This document shows positions 5,695-12,284 of a stretch of DNA of 23,042 bases, piece after piece. The stretch covers positions 1-23,042 of the forward strand of contig JAEWYI010000061.1 of assembly GCA_023395735.1 (NCBI GenBank). The letters run 5' to 3'. The stretch's first letter is position 1, and the number at the start of each line of letters is the position of its first letter. The notes beneath the pieces are model-generated. The model saw only the letters and a list, made by a program, of their open reading frames with translations, was not told the DNA's origin and ran no database searches. A program made the translations under genes and the position numbers. This DNA comes from Cyanobacteria bacterium OH_SFB_17. GTDB taxonomy: Bacteria > Cyanobacteriota > Vampirovibrionia > Gastranaerophilales > Gastranaerophilaceae.

Positions 5695-6114
5695 TTACGC
5701 TTTGTCTCTTGGCTGTTCAACAATTTTCACTTTGATTGGAAGCTTTTGTGCTGCTAATCTCAACGCTTCAACCGCTTCGTTTCTGTCGAAATAATCCAAT
5801 TCAAATAAGATTCTGTTTGGTTTAACAACAGCTACCCAGTATTCAACGTTTCCTTTTCCTGAACCCATACGAGTTTCAGCAGGCTTTGCAGTAATCGGTT
5901 TATCAGGGAAAATTTTAATCCATACGTTACCGCCACGTTTAATCTTACGAGTCATAGCTCTTCTTGCAGCCTCTATTTGTCTGCTTGTTATCCAGCCGGG
6001 TTCTACAGCCTGAAGAGCATATTGTCCAAATTCTAAAGTTGTTCCTCTAGTTTCGGTACCCTTCATATTACCTTTCATTTTTTTACGATATTTTGTTTTT
6101 TTAGGCATTAACAT
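5695..6114 (-). CDS. rplP: 50S ribosomal protein L16
   Basis: L16 of 139 residues, near the A-site tRNA and required for late assembly of the 50S subunit. The start MLMPKKTKYRKKMKG is canonical. The first of two close ATGs (6112-6114) is chosen because AAAGGA lies about 10 nt upstream and because the family starts MLMPK. WIKIFPDKPITAKPAETRMG is the central signature. Confidence 0.98.
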   Translation of the reverse strand: MLMPKKTKYRKKMKGNMKGTETRGTTLEFGQYALQAVEPGWITSRQIEAARRAMTRKIKRGGNVWIKIFPDKPITAKPAETRMGSGKGNVEYWVAVVKPNRILFELDYFDRNEAVEALRLAAQKLPIKVKIVEQPRDKA

Positions 6115-6160
6115 TTTTGTGTGTCCTTTATTTTTTTCTTTGCTTACTTCATCTATATAA

Positions 6161-6187
6161 AAAGGAAAAAGATTTCTTTTTGCCTTT
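6161..6187. repeat. Terminator-like hairpin between rpsC and rplP
   Basis: On the transcribed strand AAAGG-(C)-AAAAAG, a 4-nt loop, then CTTTTT-CCTTT form a stem of 11 pairs with one bulge, followed by TTATAT. It starts 7 nt after the rpsC stop. It is weak in GC, so it may be an RNA-processing or partial termination site rather than a true operon end. Confidence 0.45.
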
Positions 6188-6194
6188 CTATGTT

Positions 6195-6923
6195 TTACTC
6201 AGTTTCAACCGCTTTACGTCTTGGTCTTCTAGATGATTTTTCATCATAGTTGCCAGATTTTTTTGCAGTTTTAATATTTGCATCAGCTTGTTCATTTGGC
6301 ATCAAATTACCTTTGAAAATCCAAACTTTAACGCCGATTTTACCCATGATTGTATCTGCTTCTGCAAAACCGTAATCAACGTCTGCTCTTAATGTTTGAA
6401 GAGGAATTCTTCCTTCTTTTGCCCATTCAGAACGAGCGATTTCAGCTCCGCCAAGTCTTCCTGAAACCATAACTTTAATACCTTGAACGCCTGATCTCAT
6501 TGTTCTTTGCATTGATTGTTTCATTGCACGTCTGAAAGCCACACGTTTTTCAAGTTGAAGAGCTATTGATTCAGAAACAAGTTGTGCATCAGCATCTATT
6601 CTGGCAACTTCTACAACATTAATTATGACAGGTTTTTTAAGATATTTTGAAACGTCTTTTTTCAAATCTTCAATACCTTGTCCACCACGGCCAACAACAA
6701 TACCAGGTTTCGCTGTAACTACAGTTATTGTCGTGCTTTGTGCTTTTCTAGCGATCATAATTCTAGAAACGCCTGCGGTATATAATTTCTTTTTAACAAA
6801 TTTTCTTATTTTTGCATCTTCTGCAACAAATTCAGCGTAGTCTTTAACTTTTGCATACCATGAGCTTACCCACGGTTGAATTATTCCTACTCTAAATCCG
6901 GTTGGATGTGTCTTTTGTCCCAT
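6195..6923 (-). CDS. rpsC: 30S ribosomal protein S3
   Basis: S3 of 242 residues, in the 30S head at the mRNA entry channel, where it has helicase activity. MGQKTHPTGFRVGI at the start, a KH domain around residues 40-110 with GRGGQGIEDLKKDV, and the C-terminal domain with GVQGIKVMVSGRLGGAEIAR are all present. The last 30 residues are a lysine/arginine-rich tail. The 111-nt gap before it contains the cleanest heptamer array of the window. Confidence 0.98.
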   Translation of the reverse strand: MGQKTHPTGFRVGIIQPWVSSWYAKVKDYAEFVAEDAKIRKFVKKKLYTAGVSRIMIARKAQSTTITVVTAKPGIVVGRGGQGIEDLKKDVSKYLKKPVIINVVEVARIDADAQLVSESIALQLEKRVAFRRAMKQSMQRTMRSGVQGIKVMVSGRLGGAEIARSEWAKEGRIPLQTLRADVDYGFAEADTIMGKIGVKVWIFKGNLMPNEQADANIKTAKKSGNYDEKSSRRPRRKAVETE

Positions 6924-6968
6924 TTCTTTATTTGCTCCTTGTTTTGCTTGTTTATATTATAACATTTT

Positions 6969-7031
6969 GTGAAAAGTGAGAAGTGAAGTGTGAGGGGACT
7001 TTCTCTTCACCCTTCACTCTTCACATTTCAC
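6969..7031. repeat. 63-bp heptamer array with inverted arms (4+1+4) after rplV
   Basis: On the plus strand four 7-nt units fitting GTGARRN (for example GTGAAAA, GTGAGAA) occupy 6969-6996. A 7-nt centre GACTTTC follows (6997-7003). Four complementary units (for example TCTTCAC, ATTTCAC) occupy 7004-7031. The arms match at about 21 of 26 compared positions, so the RNA can form a long imperfect hairpin. On the transcribed strand the array starts right after the rplV stop TAA and a second tandem TAA. Confidence 0.88.
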
Positions 7032-7034
7032 TTA

Positions 7035-7364
7035 TTAATCGCTAACTTTTATTGTAAGATGTGAAGTTCTTTTCAATCTTCTGTAGATTCTGCCTTGTGC
7101 TCTTGGCTTTCCTCTTTTGTATGTTACGCTTTCATCAGCAAAAATTTCTGAAATTTTTAGTGCATCCGGGCCTACGCCAAATTTTTCTTGCGCATTTGCA
7201 ACAGCTGCTTTTAAGTTTTTTTCAACAACTCTTGCTGCAAAATATGGCATAAAACGTAACGTATTTTGTGCTTCAACAACCGCCTTGCCGCGAACTTCAT
7301 TGATTACGCGACGAAGCTTTCTTGCCGTCATTTTTATATCCGTTTGTCTTGCTTTTGCTTCCAT
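7035..7364 (-). CDS. rplV: 50S ribosomal protein L22
   Basis: L22 of 109 residues, whose beta hairpin lines the peptide exit tunnel. RKLRRVINEVRGKAV, ANAQEKFGV and GRAQGRIYRRLKRTSHLTI-type segments identify it. The ATG at 7362-7364 is preferred over one four codons upstream (7376), because GGATGA then sits at Shine-Dalgarno distance. The gene ends with tandem stops (TAA TAA) and then the 63-bp heptamer array. Confidence 0.97.
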   Translation of the reverse strand: MEAKARQTDIKMTARKLRRVINEVRGKAVVEAQNTLRFMPYFAARVVEKNLKAAVANAQEKFGVGPDALKISEIFADESVTYKRGKPRAQGRIYRRLKRTSHLTIKVSD

Positions 7365-7483
7365 TTTTTTTATCATCCTTTTTTTCTAAATTTAATAGTT
7401 TGTTACTTTTAAAAACTCGAATTTGAATATTTTAACTCACTTTAATTGAACTTTAAAAAATCGCACCGAATTTCTTCTGCTTG

Positions 7484-7765
7484 CTATTTTCTCTTAGCGG
7501 TCTTGTCGCTACCAGCATGACCTCTGTAAAGTCTTGTAGGTGCGAATTCGCCTAATTTGTGTCCAATCATTTGTTCTGTAACATATACAGGAACGTGAGT
7601 TTTTCCGTTATGAACAGCGATTGTGTGTCCCAACATATCAGGAATAATCATTGAAGCTCTTGACCAAGTTTTTACAACTTTTTTCTCTGAATTTTCATTC
7701 ATCTTATCTATTTTCTTTTGAAGAGATTCCTCTACGTATGGGCCTTTTTTTAATGAACGTGCCAT
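7484..7765 (-). CDS. rpsS: 30S ribosomal protein S19
   Basis: S19 of 93 residues, in the 30S head close to the A-site finger. MARSLKKGPYVEESLQKKI, the TWSRASMIIPDMLGHTIAVHNGK segment and GEFAPTRLYRGHAG are signature sequences. Normal length; a 119-nt AT-rich gap with no obvious repeat follows before rplV. Confidence 0.98.
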   Translation of the reverse strand: MARSLKKGPYVEESLQKKIDKMNENSEKKVVKTWSRASMIIPDMLGHTIAVHNGKTHVPVYVTEQMIGHKLGEFAPTRLYRGHAGSDKTAKRK

Positions 7766-7837
7766 CTGTTTATTTGCTCCTTGTTTTATTTTTATTACTT
7801 TGTAAAAGAGGATTGTTTTTAGCTAACCTCTGATAAA

Positions 7838-8665
7838 CTATTTTTTACGTCTTCTTACAATTAACTTGCTTGATGCTTTTTTCTTGTTTCTTGTCTTAGC
7901 ACCAAGAGCCGGTTTACCCCAAGGTGTTTTAGGGTTTCCACCAGGACCGGTTTTACCTTCACCACCACCGTGAGGGTGATCGCAAGGGTTCATTGTAACA
8001 CCACGTACTGTAGGTTTGATACCCATATAACGTTTTCTGCCGGCTTTACCGATTTTTAAGTTCTTGAACTCAGAATTGCCAAGTACACCGATTGTTGCCA
8101 AGCATTCTTTTCTTACCATTCTCATTTCTGAAGAAGGAAGTTTAATTGTTACGTAATTGCCTTCTTTCGCCATCAATTGAGCAGAATTACCTGCTGCACG
8201 AACCAAAATTCCGCCTCTGCCTGGTTCCATTTCAATATTGTGAATCAATGTACCTAGAGGAATCAATTCCAATGGAAGTGCATTACCTGTTTGGATATGA
8301 GCTTCAGGACCGCTAACAATTACATCGCCAACATTTAAGCCATCTGGAGTTAAAATATATCTTTTTTCCCCATCCGCATAAAATACCAATGAAATTCTAA
8401 CGTTTCTGTTTGGATCGTATTCAATTGTTTTAACTGTAGCAGGAACGCCGAACTTTTCACGTTTAAAATCAATTATACGGTAAGCTCTTTTTACACCGCC
8501 GCCTTTGTGACGACAAGTGATTCTTCCTGTATTATTTCTTCCTGCAGTTTTTTTAATAGGTTTTAACAATGATTTTTCAGGAGTCGATGTTGTGATTTCC
8601 TGATAGTCACTCTTTACCATACCTCTTTGTCCTGGGGAAGTAGGATTTATTTTTCTAGTTGCCAT
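7838..8665 (-). CDS. rplB: 50S ribosomal protein L2
   Basis: L2 of 275 residues, required for subunit association and for peptidyl transferase activity. RRKINP-like start (MATRKINPTSPGQRGMV), CRHKGGGVKRAYRIIDFKR, and the C-terminal GVTMNPCDHPHGGGEGKT motif with the conserved histidine (NPCDHPHGGGEG) are present. Full length. The 72-nt gap to rpsS can fold into an AGAGG/CCTCT hairpin. Confidence 0.98.
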   Translation of the reverse strand: MATRKINPTSPGQRGMVKSDYQEITTSTPEKSLLKPIKKTAGRNNTGRITCRHKGGGVKRAYRIIDFKREKFGVPATVKTIEYDPNRNVRISLVFYADGEKRYILTPDGLNVGDVIVSGPEAHIQTGNALPLELIPLGTLIHNIEMEPGRGGILVRAAGNSAQLMAKEGNYVTIKLPSSEMRMVRKECLATIGVLGNSEFKNLKIGKAGRKRYMGIKPTVRGVTMNPCDHPHGGGEGKTGPGGNPKTPWGKPALGAKTRNKKKASSKLIVRRRKK

Positions 8666-8742
8666 TTTTTTGTCCTTTATTTTCTTTACTTAACTTAATT
8701 ATCAGGTAAGTTCATACCTATAATCTAATCGATGTTTTGTTT

Positions 8743-9036
8743 CTATGCACCGATTAATTCTTCGATTGGATCACCTTCAATAGTGACAATCGCTTTTTTA
8801 CTTGAATCAGTTCTGCCTAATTTAACTCCCATTCTTTTTGAATGTGATGGCATATAAACTGTTCTTACTTTTTTAACTTTTCTTCCAGGGAAAGCTAATT
8901 CTACCGCTTGAGCAATTTCAACTTTTGTTGCATTTTTCAAAACTTCAAAAGTGTATTGGCCTTGAGCTGTAGCAGCCATTGACTTCTCTGTAATCAAAGG
9001 TTTTTTAATAACATCATATAATTTTTCTGTACTCAT
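8743..9036 (-). CDS. rplW: 50S ribosomal protein L23
   Basis: L23 of 97 residues, at the exit tunnel rim, the docking site for trigger factor and SRP. YDVIKKPLITEKSM near the N-terminus and FPGRKVKKVRTVYMPSHSKR in the loop region identify it. The gap to rplD upstream is 34 nt, the smallest in the operon. The downstream gap to rplB contains an AGGTA/TACCT hairpin. Confidence 0.97.
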   Translation of the reverse strand: MSTEKLYDVIKKPLITEKSMAATAQGQYTFEVLKNATKVEIAQAVELAFPGRKVKKVRTVYMPSHSKRMGVKLGRTDSSKKAIVTIEGDPIEELIGA

Positions 9037-9070
9037 TTTTTTATCCTTATTTGTTTAAGTGGTTTAATTA

Positions 9071-9703
9071 CTACTTAAGTCTTTCTGTGATTTCGTTAAC
9101 CGCAGCTTCTGTTATTACAACGCTGTCTGCTTCTAAAATGTCTTTTACATTCAAGTTTGAAGGTAAAATCATTCTTACAGAAGGAATATTTCTTGCAGCT
9201 AGTTCAAGATATTTGTTTTCTGCTGCTTTTGTATCAGCGATAATAAGAATTTTTCCTTCAACTTTCAATGAAGAAAGTGCTTTAATCATCAATTTTGTTT
9301 TTGGTTCAGAAATTTCAGAAAAATCTTTAACCACTACCAATTGCTCAAGTCTAGCTGATAAAGCTGACTTTAAAGCCAATTTTCTTGCTTTTTGAGGAAT
9401 AGCGAAGCTGTAATCTCTTGGTTTTGGTCCGAAGATAACGCCGCCGCCTGCGAACAATGGAGATCTGATTGAACCAGCTCTTGCTCTGCCTGTACCTTTT
9501 TGTTTCCAAGGTTTTCTTCCGCCACCAGCAACTTCTGCTCTTGTTTTAGCGCAAGCTGAACCCTGTCTTGCATTATTCAATTGTCTTCTTAATGCCAAGT
9601 GCATTACGTGTAAATTAGGTTCTACACCGAATACGCTGTCGTCTAGGGTGATTTCGCCTGATTTCTTTCCGTTTGCACTTAATATTGTTAATTCTTTAGT
9701 CAT
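9071..9703 (-). CDS. rplD: 50S ribosomal protein L4
   Basis: L4 of 210 residues, an early assembly protein with a loop reaching the exit tunnel; in Escherichia coli it also controls the S10 operon by binding the leader. The loop segment GGGRKPWKQKGTGRARAGSIRSP and the GPKPRDYSF motif are diagnostic. Whether this L4 controls the hairpin-containing leader upstream of rpsJ here cannot be told from the sequence. Confidence 0.98.
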   Translation of the reverse strand: MTKELTILSANGKKSGEITLDDSVFGVEPNLHVMHLALRRQLNNARQGSACAKTRAEVAGGGRKPWKQKGTGRARAGSIRSPLFAGGGVIFGPKPRDYSFAIPQKARKLALKSALSARLEQLVVVKDFSEISEPKTKLMIKALSSLKVEGKILIIADTKAAENKYLELAARNIPSVRMILPSNLNVKDILEADSVVITEAAVNEITERLK

Positions 9704-9771
9704 TTTATTTATCCTTTTATTTTGGGTTTTTTATTTATCTTTTAATTCCTAACGTTTTTAAGAATCTTAGC

Positions 9772-10407
9772 TTAGTTCCATTTTGTTCTTGAAGGTTTGA
9801 TTGTAACCAATTTTCCTTCAGGTCCAGGAACAGAACCTTTAATCAAAACGATAGAATTTTCGCTATCAACTTTTACCAATTTCAATTTTGTAACAGTTAC
9901 TCTTTCGTTACCCATGTTTCCAGCCATGTGTTTTCCTTTGATTACACGACCAGGAGTTGTACCTGCACCGATTGAACCAGGTTCTCTATGGTTTTTAGAA
10001 CCGTGACCCATAGGTCCTCTTCCGAAGTTCCATCTTTTTACTGTACCTTGGAAACCTTTACCGATTGAAGTACCGCAAACATCAACTTTTTCGATTTCTG
10101 ATAAAATAGAAACGTCAATTGCTTGACCTACTGTATAATCTTGAGGGTTTTCAACTCTAAACTCTTGTAAATGTCTGAAATTATCAAGTTTATTTTTCTT
10201 AAAATGACCCAATTGAGCCTTTGTTAAGTGTTTTTCTTTTGCTGCAACAGTACCAACCTGAATAGCGTTATAGCCATCAGTTTCAGCTGTTTTCACTTGC
10301 GTAACAACAATAGGATCAACCTTGATTACTGTTACAGGAATTGCCAATCCTTGTTCGTCAAAGACTTGTGTCATTCCAAGTTTTTTCCCTATCACACCTA
10401 GTGTCAT
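9772..10407 (-). CDS. rplC: 50S ribosomal protein L3
   Basis: L3 of 211 residues, a primary 23S rRNA binder near the peptidyl transferase centre. GVIGKKLGMTQVFDEQG at the start, FQGTVKRWNFGRGPMGHGSKNHREPGSIG in the tunnel-reaching loop and GRVIKGKHMAGNMGNERVTV are signatures. The frame is open nine codons further upstream; the ATG at 10405-10407 is chosen because it gives the canonical MTLGVIGKK start and has AAGGA 8-9 nt upstream. A 192-nt gap separates it from rpsJ. Confidence 0.98.
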   Translation of the reverse strand: MTLGVIGKKLGMTQVFDEQGLAIPVTVIKVDPIVVTQVKTAETDGYNAIQVGTVAAKEKHLTKAQLGHFKKNKLDNFRHLQEFRVENPQDYTVGQAIDVSILSEIEKVDVCGTSIGKGFQGTVKRWNFGRGPMGHGSKNHREPGSIGAGTTPGRVIKGKHMAGNMGNERVTVTKLKLVKVDSENSIVLIKGSVPGPEGKLVTIKPSRTKWN

Positions 10408-10599
10408 ATTTTTTTCCTTTCCTAGTCCTTGCACCTATCCGGCTTCTTTTGGTCCTTGTCGAACCTATTTCCGCCCGATGCGAGGGCTCTTGCTTGTGAG
10501 CGCTACGTTACTTTACTTTTCCTTGCCTAACCCGAAGCGGGTTTGCGTAGATCACATTATATTGCATAATGCTTATTTAATTTTCATCTGAGCTGTTGA
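10408..10599. other. Structured 192-nt gap between rpsJ and rplC
   Basis: No gene is seen. The gap holds several hairpins: CATTAT/ATAATG (10555-10560 with 10566-10571), AACCCG-AAG-CGGGTT (10529-10543), an outer CTACG/CGTAG pair (10502-10506 with 10546-10550), and a GC-rich stretch around 10470-10505. Structures of this kind inside an S10 operon may affect RNA processing or protein dosage; the function is inferred. Confidence 0.5.
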
Positions 10600-10920
10600 T
10601 TAAAGCTTAACTTCGATATCAACACCAGCAGGCAAATCTAATCTACTTAACTCTTCAGTTGTCTGTTGAGTTGGATCATATATATCGATAATTCTTTTGT
10701 GTGTTCTCATTTCGAAATGTTCTCTTGATTTTTTATCTACGTGAGGGGAACGCAAAACGCAATATATACGTCTTTTTGTCGGCAAAGGAATAGGACCTGC
10801 AACTTTAGCGTCAGTTCTTTTAGCTGTTTCAACAATCTTGTCTGCTGATACATCAATCAGTTTGTGATCGTATGCTTTTAAACAAACTCTGATTCTTTGT
10901 CTTTTTGTGTCGCTTGCCAT
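10600..10920 (-). CDS. rpsJ: 30S ribosomal protein S10
   Basis: S10 of 106 residues, in the 30S head; the same protein family (NusE) acts with NusB in transcription antitermination. RIRVCLKAYDHKLID, GPIPLPTKRRIYCVLRSPHVDKKSREHFEMRTHKR and the C-terminal LPAGVDIEVKL are signatures. AGGAAG lies just before the ATG. It is the first gene of the operon, as in the classical S10 operon, whereas in many cyanobacteria rpsJ follows tuf in the str operon. No tuf or fusA lies upstream. Confidence 0.98.
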   Translation of the reverse strand: MASDTKRQRIRVCLKAYDHKLIDVSADKIVETAKRTDAKVAGPIPLPTKRRIYCVLRSPHVDKKSREHFEMRTHKRIIDIYDPTQQTTEELSRLDLPAGVDIEVKL

Positions 10921-10944
10921 TTTTCTTCCTTTACTTGGTTCTAC

Positions 10945-10985
10945 ATGCAGCTTGTCTGCATCCTACTTTCACGACGGAGTCCGTC
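10945..10985 (-). promoter_or_regulatory. Two leader hairpins of the ribosomal operon
   Basis: Between the promoter and rpsJ lie ATGCAG-N5-CTGCAT (10945-10961) and the 13-nt palindrome GACGGAGTCCGTC (10973-10985). They fall in a leader of about 110 nt. The second lies upstream of the first in the transcript. Leader hairpins often serve autogenous control of ribosomal operons; no L4-binding homology could be judged. Confidence 0.45.
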
Positions 10986-11037
10986 ATTACCTGTTTATTT
11001 AGCTATTTTCCAATGTGTAAAATCTCAGGTACATGAA

Positions 11038-11066
11038 ATCGTATAACAAACAAAAATTAGTGTCAA
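11038..11066 (-). promoter_or_regulatory. Main promoter of the ribosomal protein operon
   Basis: On the minus strand TTGACA (11061-11066), a 17-nt spacer and TACGAT (11038-11043) form a near-consensus sigma-70 promoter. Transcription would start near 11031, giving a leader of about 110 nt before rpsJ. No other promoter this good was found inside the operon. Confidence 0.85.
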
Positions 11067-11133
11067 CAGCCTTTTCCATGTTTTATGTAGTTTTTGTAAT
11101 AATTTGATTAAGCCTGCTGATAGGTTCAAACAT

Positions 11134-11189
11134 GAGGTTTAGAGGTTTGGAAGCTTAGAGGATTGGAAGGTAGGAAGATTAGAGGTTTT
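11134..11189 (+). repeat. Octamer tandem array, 7 units, plus orientation
   Basis: Seven exact 8-nt blocks run without a break, beginning GAGGTTTA, GAGGTTTG and all fitting roughly GARGNTTN. This purine-rich arm faces an oppositely oriented octamer array at 11318-11365, 128 nt away. The region between them (11190-11317) is AT-rich with no gene. The block lies in the 444-nt gap between rpsJ and the hydrolase-like gene. Confidence 0.85.
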
Positions 11190-11317
11190 TGTGAGTGCTT
11201 CTGTATATTTTGAATTAGATTTTTTAAGGAATTAAATAATTATTTTATAAATCCTGCAGTTGACATGGTTGTTTAAAAAACTAGCGTTAAACTTAAAACG
11301 AAAACAGTCAAAACAAC

Positions 11318-11365
11318 AAAACTTCAAAGCTGCCGAGCTGCCAAGCTGCAAAACTTCCAAACCTC
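11318..11365 (-). repeat. Octamer tandem array, 6 units, starting at a stop codon
   Basis: Read on the minus strand, six 8-nt blocks such as GAGGTTTG, GAAGTTTT and GCAGCTTG follow one another. The first shares its first base with the TAG stop of the hydrolase-like gene. TAGAGGTTTGGAAG is shared perfectly (14 nt) with the plus-strand array at 11140-11153, so the two form an inverted pair. Confidence 0.82.
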
Positions 11366-12129
11366 TACTTAAGGTACCTTTTAATCCATTTTGTGATATC
11401 AGAAGCCATAGAAGGATTAGTCTTCAAAAGCATCATCCCCATTGAGCCCTGAGGGTAATTAAGCGCATAAAATCCGCCTTGTGAAAACTTTGCTAAATCT
11501 TTTTGCTGAGCAACAGAATATTTGTCTTTCACGCTGACTGCAGAAAGCACGGGAATCGGTCCCATTTCAGCCATTGCAACAGGAATATATAAACCTTTAA
11601 AAGAATTTGTAGGAGAAATCAAAACAAGCGCCTTAGGCTTTTTTTTCAATTCTTTTGAGACCAGAACCGCAGTGTTTGCGCCAATATCTGCACCCACAAT
11701 CACCATATTGTCCATAGAAAAAACTTTTGCCTGTTTTTGTGTCTCGTTCAAAATCGAGATAACATCGTTGGGATATTTCAAGAAGGCAGATTTTTTAAAA
11801 TATATCCAGCTTTTCTTTTTAAAATTCACGTCATAAATACTTTTGCCATGACCTCTAAAGTCAACTGCAAGAACAGCATAACCTGAATTTTCCAAATCAG
11901 GAATCAACGAACCCCAATCAACGCTTGAATAACCCAAAGAATGTAGCAGAACAACAGTTGGATATTTTTTTACGCCTTCTTTTTTGACATAACTAAGAGT
12001 AGCTTTCAAAACTTTTGCATCTTTTGTTGAAAAAGTTATTTCTTTTTTAACCGTTTTGGCGTAGCAACAAACAGTTCCAGTCAAAACAAATGCAATAAAA
12101 AATAAAATTATTTTTTTAACCAATTTCAT
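11365..12129 (-). CDS. Secreted alpha/beta-hydrolase-fold protein, probably catalytically altered
   Basis: 254 residues from the ATG at 12127-12129, which has GAGGA upstream. Residues 1-24 are a Sec signal peptide (MKLVKKIILFFIAF..., cleavage likely after CYA). The hydrolase fold shows in TVVLLHSLG (oxyanion strand and His63), AVDFRGHGKS (90-97) and the nucleophile elbow. The elbow reads G146-A-D-I-G150: Asp148 stands where the family has Ser. Asp202 (SVKDKYS) may be the acid, but the usual His-Gly near the end reads Ser229-Met230-Gly231. Two of three triad residues thus differ. Asp nucleophiles occur in haloalkane dehalogenases and epoxide hydrolases, but these still need His. It may be a non-catalytic binding protein. 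Its substrate is unknown. Confidence 0.8.
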   Translation of the reverse strand: MKLVKKIILFFIAFVLTGTVCCYAKTVKKEITFSTKDAKVLKATLSYVKKEGVKKYPTVVLLHSLGYSSVDWGSLIPDLENSGYAVLAVDFRGHGKSIYDVNFKKKSWIYFKKSAFLKYPNDVISILNETQKQAKVFSMDNMVIVGADIGANTAVLVSKELKKKPKALVLISPTNSFKGLYIPVAMAEMGPIPVLSAVSVKDKYSVAQQKDLAKFSQGGFYALNYPQGSMGMMLLKTNPSMASDITKWIKRYLK

Positions 12130-12173
12130 CAATGAAATCCTCTTTTTATTTTCCCCAACCACCTTTTAAAAAA

Positions 12174-12204
12174 ATTATACAACAAATATTAAAAAAGGTT
12201 ACAA
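12174..12204 (-). promoter_or_regulatory. Probable promoter of the hydrolase-like gene
   Basis: On the minus strand a perfect TATAAT (12174-12179) lies 45 nt before the ATG. A TTGTAA (12199-12204) serves as -35 with a 19-nt spacer, longer than ideal. Confidence 0.5.
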
Positions 12205-12284
12205 TATTTAAGTTTTTATTCAAGTATTACGAAAAATAAACGTTAATATATATATAAAGAAACTTGTCGAGGTCTTATTACAAC

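Noticed and set aside
10470..10505. Relation of the GATGCGAGGG stretch here to the duplicated leader at 3361-3519
   Set aside because: Only about ten bases match, in inverted orientation, and the flanks differ; it is likely chance.
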